Both the position numbers and the translations under genes were made by a program. A DNA stretch of 64,000 bases. Source: Iris pallida (Eukaryota > Streptophyta > Magnoliopsida > Asparagales > Iridaceae). The stretch is taken from assembly GCA_029216955.1 (NCBI GenBank), contig JANAVB010015600.1, forward strand, positions 27,166,182 through 27,230,181. The letters are read 5' to 3'. This document shows positions 38,272 to 50,644 of the stretch, piece by piece. The first letter of the stretch is position 1; each line of letters opens with the position of its first letter. The notes under the pieces were generated by a model, which did not search any database, was not told the origin of the DNA, and saw nothing but the letters and a program-made list of their open reading frames with translations.

Positions 38272-40193
38272 TCAAGGAGCAGGAGGAGTTCGATTGTCCG
38301 GTGGTGGTAATCCCTCCTGCGACCGACGATAATACTGCTCCACTATGTACGGCGGCAATCCGTCGAAGATACTGCCCAGAAGTCGACGTAGCTGCTCTGG
38401 CGACATGAGATCAAGGAGTGTCGTCACAGTCAGAGGCGATACCAGAGGGGCAGCAGGGTTGAAAGAAAGATGACCGACGGAAGAAGGACCGACACCAACA
38501 GTCGACGGACCGGCACCAGTAGTCGATGGACCGGCACCAGTAGCAGACGGACCGGCACCAGCAGCAGACGGACCGGCACCAGCAGACGAAGGCAAAAAGT
38601 ACGTAGTAATTTGCTCCCGTAAGGACGACACCACCTCGTGCAGCTGCGTAAGCTGCGACCTCACATCATCGTCTACCGGGGCCGCAGGAGGAGGCGGTAT
38701 CGGTAGAAATCTCTGAGTCGCCATGTGCAACGACCCTAGGGAGCCGACTCCGTACAGGCGCCCTTTCTTAAAGCTGCCGACGGTATCTACGAACAAGTCG
38801 TTACGAGCGGCCATAGAAAAGGGCGTCCGGACGGGCGTCGTTTTACCGACATCCTCGACAGCAGTTAACTGAGTCCGACTAAGGGCCTCACGATACGCAG
38901 CCTATCAAATGAATGTGTTTATACTATAAGATTTACCTAAGTTGTAATCTAAATCCTATGTTTCACTAAGTTAAGTGTGAATACTAAGTTTACCTAAGTT
39001 ATAGTCCGAATACTTTTAATTCTAACGTAAATCTCATAAACATAAGTACTTACATCAGCCTCCTTCGCCCTCTCATCGACGAACTCCCGTCCTTCCGTCT
39101 CTTGTGCGTATGCTAGAACACATCGTGCATGGTGACCGATTCTGGCGTCCTTTCCTCCTTCACCGCCCGTTGGGTCTGCATACGAAATTTTCTTAGAATT
39201 TAATTAACTCCATATATTAATAATACCTAATTCGATAGTGAAATGAATTTGCGGTATCTCACCAGATCTGTAAGCACCACTGCGTGGGGTCTTGATCCCC
39301 CTGTATGAAATACCGTAGCCTATCGGTTCGCCTTCGCCTTCTCCGATTTCTTCTTGTACGTAGGAGTATCCATCATATCTAAGAGATCCTCATAATAGTC
39401 CTGCCGGATCTAATTCGGCATCGTCTTCCCCATTTTTAGGTCATAAATCATATTCCGTATCTTCTTCGAGGCAGCGCTTCTGTAGGTCCTGCGGATCGCG
39501 TCCTCGCGATGGGGAGGCCACCAGAACGTCGTCTAACATACAAATTCAATTATCACATAATTTAAAAAATGGTTGATTAAAGAGTAACTAATAATTAACC
39601 AGAAGATATAGATATATACCCCCAACTCATCGAGCCAGACGTACTTTAAGTTTGGGGGCACCGACGAAAAGTTGAGGTAGGGACCATGGAAGTTAGCCCT
39701 GATAATTTCTCCAAGAGCCCTGACAACATTAAACGGAAAAAACCTACAAAGAAGCAACGACTGGATTATTAACTTGAATAAATAAAAGAAATTTAATAAA
39801 TTATCTTAAATTTACATACGAGGTCCCTGCGGGCCATAGCACTCGTCGGAACTCGCCTCTCGGCCTCTCTGGTATCGTCGAAGGATCCGCGGGTCCGTAC
39901 ATGTACTCTCCAGTAACCGGATTGAATCGAGTATGGGTGTACTCCGGGGCCCACTGTGCAGTAACTGGTGGATCTACTGGTGGATCCACTGGTGGGTCCG
40001 ATAGCGGAACGGATCCGCTAGCAGATCCGGAATCTTGCCTCGATGAAGTTGTCAATCACCGGCAGGATGCGTCTGTGCCCGGGGTACTCTCTGGGTCGGG
40101 TTCGCTGGATGGGGTCACATCCCGGGAAGATTGAATGCGACCACGACCACCAGCACCACCACGACCACGACCACGACCACGGCCAGCCATCAT
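38272..40193 (-). pseudogene. CACTA gene of the plant Ptta/En/Spm transposase type, five exons
   Basis: Minus-strand exons inferred from protein-like sequence and GT/AG sites are about 40193-39816, 39743-39620, 39532-39263, 39175-39054 and 38901-38272. The product starts with an Arg-Gly-rich tract (MMAGRGRGRGRG). Then come ALGEIIRANFHGPYLNFSSV with WLDEL, a Trp/Arg-rich DNA-binding-like core (TTFWWPPHREDAIRRTYRSA, KKKSEKAKANR), FHTGG, EFVDERAKEADV, FVDTVGSFKKGRLYGVGSLG and a Gly-Pro repeat region (GAGPSAA). This pattern fits PF03004-type proteins, thought to act like TNPA by binding subterminal repeats. Defects: a frameshift near 40075, and in-frame TAG codons after MGKTMPN and after KANR. 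The gene is dead or nearly so. Confidence 0.75.
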
Positions 40194-40859
40194 GACCTGT
40201 AAATAGAACACATAAACATAATTAACAATATGGAAGTGTAAATGAATATAAAATTCTAAACTAAAATATACATACCACCAGCAGGGAGACGAGTGCCGCC
40301 GCTGTAACGCCCCAGTTCTAAAATACGTAGGACTAGGAACGTAGACATGCCAGCTGTATGCATACGAAGTATACTCCAATATATGGAAACCTCGTATGCA
40401 TACATAAGCTGCAATATGCAGTAGACACCATAACGACTAATCTCATCCACAAAATAAAGAAAAAGAATTCATATAATCAACTATGGAAATATATTTGTAC
40501 AATATGTTGGACGGAGACAAATCCACTACCAACAAGCAAGGAACGAAATACATGAAAAATAAAATAAGTTTGGCGAGCGAAGCAAAGACGATCCAAGTGC
40601 AGTCATCCTCGAAGAAATAGCGATGATCACGGCTAGAGCTAGAACACCTACGAAAGACAAGAGCACACACCTGGCGAGATAACCAGGTCCTCAGAGGGAC
40701 GTAACAAGACACATAATATCATGCTAATAACTGAATAGTAAAATCTCAACATAAAAGTATATATGACTAAACAGATAAAGGTCCTTAACCTATTCTATGT
40801 GAAAATGCATTTTGAAGACAACGTTCCACACAAGGGCTCTCGAGACTAGAAACACGGCG

Positions 40860-41135
40860 CGTTAGCATTTCAACCAAGGCACTAGTGGCATCTAGAAAAA
40901 AGTAAATGCACGGCCCATTAGCACTCGAGTGAGAGCTAAGGGGCATCTAGAGGAAAATAAATGCACGACCACTAGCTCTTGGGTGAGTCACTAACGACAG
41001 CTAGAGGAAAGTAAATGCACGGCACATTTGTGTTTCAACCGAGGCACTAGTGGCATCTAGAGAAAAGTAAATAAATGCACGGTGCACTAGCCCTCGATTG
41101 AGTCACAAATGGCAGCTAGAGAAAAGTAAATGTGT
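40860..41135. repeat. Five ~56-bp tandem units in LARD-2 LTR
   Basis: The phrase GGCATCTAGAGAAAAGTAAAT or a close variant recurs at about 40886, 40942, 40996, 41052 and 41112, each followed by GCACG-type and CACTAG/CATTAG sequences. The same array is in the other LTR at about 45895-46165. Confidence 0.85.
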
Positions 41136-42037
41136 GAAAGCCCCTGCGCCTAATAACTGTCTTTCCCTCCCCATGCACTACTCGTGCTGAATCTACACCA
41201 CGATATTTCTAATAACCGCTAAGTCTTCTAGACAAATCTATTAGCAGTTATATCCTAACGCTCGTCCTGTACGCACCGATGTATAGTCGGTACGCAAGTC
41301 CGAATCTATATGCGACTCGCTATATTGTGGCACACATGTGTCGAGGCCAATAAATGCGGCACAGACCAAGGGCGGTCCATTAACTCTAGGCCAAATGCAA
41401 CTAAAGTATAATAATTTGCAAGAACAATTTATATTTGCTAGAAAATAAGTAAAAATATGCATGATATTGAGCAATTTAAATAAACAGTAAGGCAAGGTGT
41501 CTTGCCTGGTGTGTTGCTCGGTGGGGTGCGGTGATCTGACATGTCCTGATCGCCCAATAGCCGGGGTCAATGAGTAGGGGTCCGAAATTCACGAGAATAG
41601 AAACACGCAATCAGTCAGGATCAATGATGAAAATCGAGAAGAAATCGTGAAGAACATACTCGTACTAATTTGAAAATATTTATGATATTTTAAACTATGT
41701 ATAATTTTAAACAAAATATCTTAATTACATATATAAAAATCATAATGTGAACTACCTTTTTATTAGTCCAAATATTCTAAAATCGTTTTAGGGAGAGAAT
41801 CTAATTTTTATCATAATAAGATTTAGGTCGAAAACTATATTTTAAATGTCAATAATATAGTATAATAGTTACGTTCTGAAATCAGTTTTGAAATTCATAC
41901 CTAGTCAAGTACCAATATACTTTTGTTACCAAAATTTAGAATTTATTATGTATTTATGTGTTTAATACAACACAATATTAAAGATAATAATAATAGTGAT
42001 ATTAATAAATCTTTTAGCAAAATATACTTATTTTATC

Positions 42038-42079
<42 letters not shown>

Positions 42080-43321
42080 TTAATCTTTAATAATAATAAT
42101 GGTAATAATAATAATAATGAAACTTAATAATAATAATGGTAATAATAATACTTAATAATAATAATAATGGTAATCATCAGCAGTTGTTCTCTTTTAAAAG
42201 GAAGTAGAAAAAAAATATGGAGTGAGAGATTGAGAAACCGAGAGAGAGAGTGAGAGAGGAAGAAGAGGGTTTTCTCACTGGCCGGGTGGCTCCGGCGCTG
42301 ACGCCGGCGAGGGCTCTAGCGATCGACGGCGGGCGGATGGGCGCGCTGGAGGCGGCGCTCGCGGTCGACGGAGGCTGGCCAGCTCGCGGCGGAGGCCGAT
42401 GGAGCTTTCCGGACGCTCGAGTGCTGGACGGGCGGCCATCGGCGATCGGAGGAACTGGAGGAGGGCGCTCGGGGATCGGAGGCGGAGGCTCGGCCACGGT
42501 CTTGGCGGTAAGGGGCAAGGGGTTTGGTCGATTTAGGGGGAGACGCTGGTAGCCGGGCGGGCTCGCCGCTCCGGCAGTTGTCGGGGCGAGGTCTCGTGCG
42601 CGCGGGCACAGCGACGACTCTGCTGATCCTTGTCGGCAGTGAGGGGGCACGACGGTGATCGCTGGAGGAAACTGCAGGTGGTTGTGAGTTGCCGTGCTGA
42701 GAAGATGGTCAGGCGGCGGACTCGCACGACGGCGGAGGTGAGTGGGTTTGGGGATTTCTCTTTTGGGTATTTCAATTTGTGGGTGGCGGCAATGACCGCA
42801 ACGGGTGGCCGTGGATGGTTGTCAGTGGTGGTTGGGGTTGGAAGAGTATGGCGGCGGTGACGGTGGTGTTCTGGAGGTCTTAGAGATGGTGGTCGAGGTG
42901 ATGATGGTGAAGGATGGTGGAATGATGCCAGTGGGACGGGTCGGGATGGCGTGGAGGTGTACGAGATGGAAAGTCGGAGACAGTGATGACGGTATTTGGC
43001 CGTGGGGGTGGTGATGATGATGCTGTGGCAGGTTGGAAAGGGGACGGCGAGTCCAGATTAATTTCCGATGAAGATGGTCGGAATTGGCCCGACAAGGGGC
43101 GGCCAAAGCAAAACAGAGGGTAGGGTTTAGGATTAGGATTTGGAGTAGGGATTTGCTGGTGGTGGTTTTCGTGTCCTGCGTGACACATGAATGATGGAGG
43201 ATGGTGTCCGGGACTGTCGGACATGGGGATATTGTATTTGTATGGTGGGGGTATAGTAGATGGGTGGCACAGACACAATGCACAATCTGTAGATGGTAGA
43301 ATTTATGGATGAGTACCTCTC

Positions 43322-43329
43322 CTTATATA
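43322..43329 (-). promoter_or_regulatory. LARD-2 TATA box, 3' LTR
   Basis: TATATAAG on the sense strand (CCTATATAAGGAG). The copy in the 5' LTR is at 48344-48351. Confidence 0.7.
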
Positions 43330-44020
43330 GGAGGTGGGAATTCCCAGTTGGATAGGGATTGGGAGGATTTCAATTCCCCCAATGGATAATATAAATTTTA
43401 ATTCAAATAAATCAAATCTAAATTTAAACTCAATTCCAATTTAAATCTAGATCATCTAAACTCAAATATAAATATAAATTCTACCTTTAAACTTTTTAAA
43501 TTAAAATCATAAAAATCAAATCAAAATTTAAAATGGCCATAATAATTTTCAAATATATTTTCCAAAAATACCAATAATAATAATTTCAAAAATAGATTTT
43601 TAAATATCTTTTTGAATAATAAAATATTAATATCAATAAATTTGAAAAATGGAATTATATATATGAATTTTAAATTTATGTACCTCGTATGAAATTAATA
43701 TTTGCATAATACCTCGTTTTCAAAATTACTATTTATAAAACCATTCATAATGTAAAATAAAGAGTTGGAAATTCCAATACGACGTATTTTACAACTTTAA
43801 AATAATCAAAAATATTTATTTTTTATTATTTGAAAAATCAAGCTTCTAAAAATATTTTACAAAAATATGTACCTCGCACATATTCGCACTCGATGAGCAA
43901 TTTACGAAATACGCCGCTTGCGCACAACGTACAATACGACTAGGCGACGTACAATACAAAAAATTTAAATCAGTACCAAAATTGATAAAATAATAATAAT
44001 AATAATTTAGGGGTTTTACA

Positions 44021-44040
44021 TCCTACCCAACTTGAAAGAA
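44021..44040 (-). promoter_or_regulatory. LARD-2 polypurine tract
   Basis: Sense strand CAAGTTGGGTAGGA before the LTR start TGTAAAACCCC, preceded by TTTTGAGGACGAAATT, matching the module of the other elements. Confidence 0.82.
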
Positions 44041-44689
44041 TTTCGTCCTCAAAATTAAGTATAAGTAGGGGGTGAGAAGGTACAAGGGGTATATCGATAA
44101 TGAAAATATGACAAGTTTTCGGGTGAGGCAAGAAACAACGTCTTAACATAAACAAGCATTTAGTAGGTCATGAATTTGATAAATTCGAAAATAGTCATGG
44201 ATATGGAGGGTTGCTAGTTAAGGCAATGAAATCATGATAACACGAATTGAGTGATAACACGAATTAAGTAGATCAAGGGAATTAATTTTTAGAGTCTTTA
44301 GAGGTAGTAGTGGACGTCTAGGTCGAAGGCATGAAAATAGGAGAACGATTGGGATAATTCAAATGATTTAGAAGGTCGCGATGGTAGGTTTAGGATCAAG
44401 GAAAAAGACGAATAGTTTTAGGATGAGGATTTTAGCCATGGGTTGGTAATGGCTAATTACAGTGGTCATAAGTGATCGGGCAACTAAAGAGGATACTCGG
44501 CACGAGGGATTTCGTCCTTCTAAAATAGAAGGAAGACGAAAGCGATAAAGGGTTCCAAAGGTGATATTATCGAATAAGAATACGTGGTTCAAAGGCGGCC
44601 GTATAAATTTCAAAAGAATCGTCAAGGCAGTCGTGGATGGAATTCTAAGGGGAAAGTTTAACTACATTCCATCCACGTAGATTGATATA

Positions 44690-44865
44690 TAAAAAAAGCG
44701 AACCAAAGTGCACTCGGTTGATCAGACCATCATGCACCGACCTGATTAGACCATATGTTAGTGAGCGGCCACTCAATAGCATATACCTCGATCAAGCTTG
44801 ATAAGGTTTAGCTTGCAAATACTAGGCTATATTAGCATCATTAGTTTGGATAGTAAAACATCGGC
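44690..44865 (-). repeat. Internal block shared with LARD-1
   Basis: The reverse strand matches 12015-12185; see that entry. Examples on the sense strand are ACTAACATATGGTCTAATCA and GGTCTGATCAACCGAGTGCA. Confidence 0.75.
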
Positions 44866-45272
44866 ACGAGGGTAGATGAAATAAGAACCAATATGAATAG
44901 TCTAAGAGTCATGATAATCTAAGTCTTGTTTATCCCTATACTATCATTCTACAGTTTTATTGACCAAGGCTTGGTTGATCAAATGGGTTAAATTCTTCTA
45001 TTATCTATAGTCTAGATAATACTCCCTTTAATGGTCAAGAGTGCATGTCGGGTTGTGGGGTATTCTACCCAACTTAAAGAATTAAGCTAAGGGTGTTTGG
45101 GACATCTAAATAGTAGGATCAATATCTAGCAAGCACGAAGGGGAGATAAGAATAATGATAGAAGGGATCAAGCAAGATGCAATTGATGAGTCGAACGGTA
45201 GTTCGAATATGGAATCGAGGAAAGAGGTCAAGTATGTGGATGAGATCCTAGACTCTAATCCTATACGCAGGC

Positions 45273-45301
45273 TTGCTTGGTACGGTAAAGTAACCAAACA
45301 A
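45273..45301 (-). other. Hairpin downstream of the LARD-2 primer site
   Basis: Sense TTGTTTGGTTAC (45301-45290) pairs with GTACCAAGCAA (45283-45273), with one bulge and one G-U, around the loop TTTACC. The stem is conserved with the gag-only element while the loop differs. Confidence 0.6.
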
Positions 45302-45309
45302 TTTATCTT

Positions 45310-45327
45310 GACCTGCATAGGCTACCA
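45310..45327 (-). promoter_or_regulatory. LARD-2 primer-binding site, decayed tRNA-Ile type
   Basis: Sense TGGTAGCCTATGCAGGTC differs at two positions, both transitions, from the perfect site in LARD-1 and the gag-only element. It lies eight bases after the 5' LTR. Confidence 0.75.
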
Positions 45328-45335
45328 CAAAAACA

Positions 45336-48300
45336 TGTAACGCCCCAGTCCCAAAATACGTAGGACTAGGAACCTAGACATGCCAACTGTATACATACGA
45401 AGTATACTCCAATATATGGAAACCTCGTATACATACATAAGCTGTAATATGCAGTAAAAACCATAACGACTAATCTCATCCACAAAATAAAGAAAAAGAA
45501 TTCATATAATCATCTATGGAAATGTATTTGTACAATATGTTGGGCGGAGACAAATCCACTACCAACAAGCAAGGGACGAAATACATGGAAAATGAAATAA
45601 GTTTGGCGAGCGAAGCGAAGACGATTCAAGTGCAATCATCATCGAAGAAATAGCAATGATCACGGCTAGAGCTAGAACACCTACGAAAGATAAGAGCACA
45701 CACACCTGGCGAGATAACCAGGTCCTCAGAGGGACGTAACAAGACACATAATATCATGCCAATAACTGAATAATAAAATCTCAACATAAAAGTATATATG
45801 ACTAAACAGATAAAGGTCCTTAACCTATTCTATGTAAAAATGCATTTTGAAGACAACGTTCCACACAAGGGCTCTCGAGACTAGAAACATGGCGCGTTAG
45901 CATTTCAACCAAGGTACTCGTGGCATGTAGAGAAAAGTAAATGTACGGCCCATTAGCACTCGAGTGAGAGCTAAGGGACATCTAGAGGAAAATAAATGCA
46001 CGACCACTAGCTCTTGGGTGAGTCACTAACGGCAGCTAGAGGAAAGTAAATGTACGACACATTTGTGTTTCAACCGAGGCACTAGTGGCATCTAGAGAAA
46101 AGTAAATAAATGTACGACGTACTCGCTCTCGGCTGAGTCACAAATGGCAGCTAGAGAAAAGTAAATGTGTGAAAGCCCCTGCGCTTAATAACTGTCTTTC
46201 CCTCCCCATGCACTACTCGTGCTGAATCCACACCACGATATTTCTAATAACCGTCAAGTCTTCTAGACAAATCTATTAGCAGTTATATCCTAACACTCGT
46301 CCTGTACGCACCGATGTATGGTCGGTACGCAAGTCCGAATCTATATACGACTCGCGAAGTCGTGGCACACATGTGTCGAGGCCAATGAATGCGGCACAAA
46401 CCAAGGGCGGTCCCTTAACTCTAGGCCAAATGCAACTAAAGTATAATAATTTGTAAGAACAATTTATATTTGCTAGAAAATAAGTAAAAACATGTATGAT
46501 ATTGAGCAATTTAAATAAACAGTAAGGCAAGGTGTCTTGCCTGGTGTGTTGTTCGGTGGGGTGCGGTGATCTGACATGTCCTAATCGTCCAATAGCCGGG
46601 GGTCAATGATTAGGGGTCCGAAATTCACGAGAATAGAAACACGCAATCAGTCGGGATCAATAAAAGAAATCGAGGAGAAATCGTGAAGAACATACTCGTA
46701 CTAATTTGAAAATATTTATGATATTTTAAACTATGTATAATTTTAAACAAAATATCTTAATTACATATATAAAAATTATAATGTGAACTACCTTTTTATT
46801 AGTCCAAATATTCTAAAATCGTTTTAGGGAGAGAATCTAATTTTTATCATAATAAAATTTTGGTCAAAAACTATATTTTAAATGTCAATAATATAGTATA
46901 ATATTTACGTTCTGAAATCAGTTTTGAAATTCATACCTAGTCAAGTACCAATATACTTTGTTACTAAAATTTAGAATTTATTATATATTTATTTGTTTAA
47001 TACAACACAATATTAAAGATAATAATAATAGTGATATTAATAAATCTTTTAACAAAATATACTTATTTTATCATAATAATAATAATAATAATCTTTAATA
47101 ATAATAATGGTAATAATAATAATAATAAAACTTAATAATAATAATAATGGTAATAATATTAATAATAATACTTAATAATAATAATAATGGTAATCATCAG
47201 CAGTTGTTCTCTTTTAAAAGGAAGCAGAAAAAAAACATGGAGTGAAAGAATGAGAAATCGAGAGAGAGAGTGAGAGAGGAAGAAGAGGGTTTTCTCACTG
47301 GCGGGGTGGCTCCGATGCTGACGCCGGTGGGGGCGCTGGGGATCGACGGCGGGCGGATGGGCGCGCTGGAGGTGGCACTCGCGATCGACGGAGGCAGGCC
47401 AGCTCGCGACGGAGGCCGATAGAGCTTTCGCGGACGCTCGGCTGCTGGGCGGGCGGCCATCGACGATTGGAAGAACTGGAGGAGGGCGCTCGGGGATCGA
47501 AGGCGGAGGCTCGGCCACGGTTTTGGCGGCAAGGGGCAAGGGGGTTTGGTCGATTTGGGGGAAGATGCTGGTAGCCGGGCGGGCTCGGCGCTCCGGCGGT
47601 TGTCGGGGCGAGGTTTCATGCGCACGGGCACGGCGACGACTTTACGGATCCCTGTCGGCGGTGAGAGGGCACGACGGTGATCGCTGGAGGAAACTGCGGG
47701 CGGTTGTGAGTCGCCGTGCCGAGAAGATGGTCAGGCTGCGGACTTGCACGACGGCGGAGGTGAGTGGGTTTGGGGATTTCTCTTTTGGGTATTTTAATTT
47801 GTGGGTGGCGGCGATGACCGCAACTAGTGGCCGTGGATGGTTGTCAGTGGTGGTTTGGGTTGGAGGAGTATGGCGGCGGTGACCGTGGTGTTCTGGAGGT
47901 CTTTGAGATGGTGGTCGAGGTGATGATGGTGAAGGATGGTGGAATGATGCCAGCGGGACGGCTCGAGATGGCGTGGAGGTGTACGAGATAGAAAGTCGGA
48001 GACAGTGATGACGGTGTTTGGCTGTGGGGGTGGTGATAATGATGCTGTGGCGGGTTGGAAAGGGGACGACGAGGCCAGATTAATTTTCGATGAAGATGGT
48101 CGGAATTGGCCCGGCAATGGACAACCAAAGCAAAATAGAGGGTAGGGTTTAGGATTAGGATTTGGAGTAGGGATTTGCTGGTGGTGGTTTTCGTGTCATG
48201 CGTGACACAGGAATGGTGGAGGATGGTGTCCGGGACTGTCGGACATGGGGATATTGTATTTGTATGGTGGGGGTATAGTAGATGGGTGGCACAGACACAA

Positions 48301-49044
48301 TGCACAATCTGTGGATGGTAGAATTTATGGATGAGTACCTCTCCTTATATAGGAGGTAGGAATTCCCAGTTGGATAGGGATTGGGAGGATTTCAATTCCC
48401 CCAATGGATAATATAAATTTTAATTCAAATAAATCAAATCTAAATTTAAACTCAATTCTAATTTAAATCTAGATCATCTAAACTCAAATATAAATATAAA
48501 TTCTACCTTTAAACTTTTTAAATTAAAACCATAAAAATCAAATCAAGATTTAAAATGGTCATAATAATTTTCAAATATATTTTCCAAAAATACCAATAAT
48601 AATAATTTCAAAAATAATAAATATTTTTAAATATCTTTTTGAATAATAAAATATTAATATCAATAAATTTGAAAAATGGAATTATATATATGAATTTTAA
48701 ATTTATGTACCTCGTATGAAATAAATATTTGCATAATACCTCGTTTTCAAAATTACTATTTATAAAACCTTTCATAATGTAAAATAAAGAGTTGGAAATT
48801 CCAATACGACGTATTTTACAACTTTAAAATAATCAAAAATATTTATTATTTGTTATTTGAAAAATCAAGCTTCTAAAAATATTTTACAAAAATATGTACC
48901 TCGCACATATTCGCACTCGATGAGCAATTTACGAAATACGTCGCTTGCGCGCAACGTACAACACGACTAGACGACGTACAAAACAAAAAATTTAAATCAG
49001 TACCAAAATTGATAAAAATATAATAAAAATTTAGGGGTTTTACA
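45336..49044 (-). repeat. LARD-2 5' LTR
   Basis: Partner of 40303-44020 with the same order of parts: tandem units (45895-46165), ATT tracts (47070-47190), GA tract and GC-rich island (47255-47760) and TATA box (48344-48351). Confidence 0.93.
48344..48351 (-). promoter_or_regulatory. LARD-2 TATA box, 5' LTR
   Basis: TATATAAG about 700 bases into the 5' LTR, the likely promoter. The GC-rich island and pyrimidine tract lie downstream of it, in the predicted leader. Confidence 0.7.
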
Positions 49045-49199
49045 GTCGCGACGAAAAAGACTAGGAGTGCCATCTGCAAAAAAAATCATACAATAAGTAA
49101 ATGATCGAACGAAAAAAAATGAATTCACATAATTGCTTTTATGAGGTCAAACTTAATTCATTTAATTGGAAGTGTTTTTAATATACAACAATATTTAAC

Positions 49200-50639
49200 C
49201 TAATCATCGTCATCGTCTTCGTTCTCATCTTCGGCCTCGTCTTCATCATCATCCTCATCCTCATCGTCGATTTCATCCATATCCTCATCCCCATCAAATT
49301 CTTCTTCTTCTTCTTCTTCTTCGTCTTCTTCTTCTTCTTCTTCTTCTACCTCAATATTTGGAACAAGATGCCTCTTTCTTCCCTGGTTGACAGCTAAGTC
49401 TTGTGTATCAACCTCTTCCTCCCCTCTATTTTCCTCAACAATATCTTCAACATCCATTGTATCCGACTGTTGTCCCAAGTATTGGAACTTTTCGATCTGG
49501 TCCTCATGGTATGCTGGATCTCCAACGTTGAATGTATTTGTAGATTTAATCTTGCATACTGCCCACCAGTCAAATCGATCTCTACGACGCCGTGGATAGC
49601 TTGTATAGTAGACTTGAATAGCATGACTTGCTATCACAAATGTATCGGACCCTCTATACCTCCTGCGATGATTTATATCGACAAATCCAAATTGTTTATC
49701 GATTCCCCAATCGATATTTGGTGTCGTATCGAACCACTCACATTTGAACATCACAATATGCATATCATATGGGGCAGTATATTGTAAATCTACAATATCC
49801 CGAAGCACTGCATAATAGTCAAAGTCCGGCTCGTCGTCATAGATGGTGCCTCTTATGCAAACATCAGAATCCTTGGTACTGATGCCGGTATTGATAAATT
49901 CGACATTTATAGCATTCTGAGTTGCCTTAAACCTGAAGCCATTAACGACATATCCTGGCCAAGTCTTTGTTTTCTTCTTCGGTCCCAATGCCATATAACG
50001 AACACTCTCATTAGTGAGTGTTGTTTCAAGCAATAAAACCTGTAAACAAATATTTAAAATTTAAATATTTTAGATTATATATTTATAATCTCAGTTACTT
50101 ACGTATTTTATAAGAATATATAAAATCAACCTCAGTTATAATCTCAGTTACTTACGTATTTGCGAAACCATGACGAAAATGTACAATCAACCTCTCTTTG
50201 AAGTCCCTCATCGGTAATATCGGGTGTCCTCATTTTGACTTCATCTCTAAACACACTATTAGAGAGAATAAGAATATATAAGTGTAGTCACTTACTTCAT
50301 CAAATTAGAGATTATAACGAGTGCAAGAGCACTGACTTACTTCTCCAAATCTTTTACTTTTTGTATGTCATTTAACAAGACATATCGGTGAGCGGCATCA
50401 TACTCGTCGTCAGTCAACTACCATTTTTTACTAGCCCCAACAGGCTTGCCCCTTATATTGAATATACCTCCATCTTCAACGTCTTCGTCATTCCTTTGAG
50501 GTTTATTTCGATTTGTCTTAACTTGAGTATCGAAATAAATGGAGCAGAAGTTTGACACATCTTCGATAAGATATGCTTCGCATATCGAAGCCTCTATATG
50601 AGCCTTGTTGCCAACTTTCTTCTTAGATGGTGTAGGTAT
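49200..50639 (-). pseudogene. CACTA TNP2-like transposase, C-terminal part in three exons
   Basis: Minus-strand exons are about 50639-50341, 50255-50156 and 50039-49200, bounded by GTAAGT donors and AG acceptors. Exon 1 reads KAHIEASICEAYLIEDVSNF and LTDDEYDAAHRYVLLN, like the DUF4218 region of plant CACTA transposases, and has one TAG after KKW. Exon 2 ends CTFSSWFRKY. Exon 3 reads GYVVNGFRFKATQNAINVEF, DYYAVLRDIVDLQYT, MFKCEWFDTTPN and INHRRRYRG, the DUF4216 pattern, then an acidic Glu/Asp tail of about 60 residues. The catalytic N-terminal half is missing; sequence beyond 50640 is unrelated. The transposase would have cut the CACTA ends. Confidence 0.85.
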
Positions 50640-50644
50640 CTAGA

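Larger units (their letters stand above)
40303..44020 (-). repeat. LARD-2 3' LTR
   Basis: From TGTAACGCCCC to GGGGTTTTACA on the plus strand. Contents: five ~56-bp tandem units (about 40860-41130), ATT microsatellites (42030-42175), a GC-rich island after a GA tract (42240-42800) and a TATA box at 43322-43329. The frames 42250-42552 and 42822-43283 recur in the other LTR but are compositional. Confidence 0.93.
44041..45335 (-). mobile_element. LARD-2 internal region, non-coding
   Basis: No protein motif or long frame is visible. It contains the block shared with LARD-1 (44690-44865), the primer site and a hairpin. The remainder, in both directions, shows only scattered short frames. Confidence 0.8.
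40303..49044 (-). mobile_element. LARD-2: non-autonomous LTR element with 3.7 kb LTRs
   Basis: It is 8,742 bp, with LTRs at 40303-44020 (3,718 bp) and 45336-49044 (3,709 bp) and a 1,315-bp internal region without coding capacity. The target duplication is GCCGC (40298-40302) against GTCGC (49045-49049), one C-to-T change. The polypurine tract on the left and primer site on the right show minus orientation. LTR divergence by eye is several percent, so it is older than the gag-only element and the copia. Confidence 0.92.

Noticed and set aside
42177..43283. Pro-, Gly- or His-rich frames in LARD-2 LTRs, repeated at 47159-48305
   Set aside because: GC-rich leader sequence open in several frames; the two copies differ by frame-changing indels and show no protein motif.
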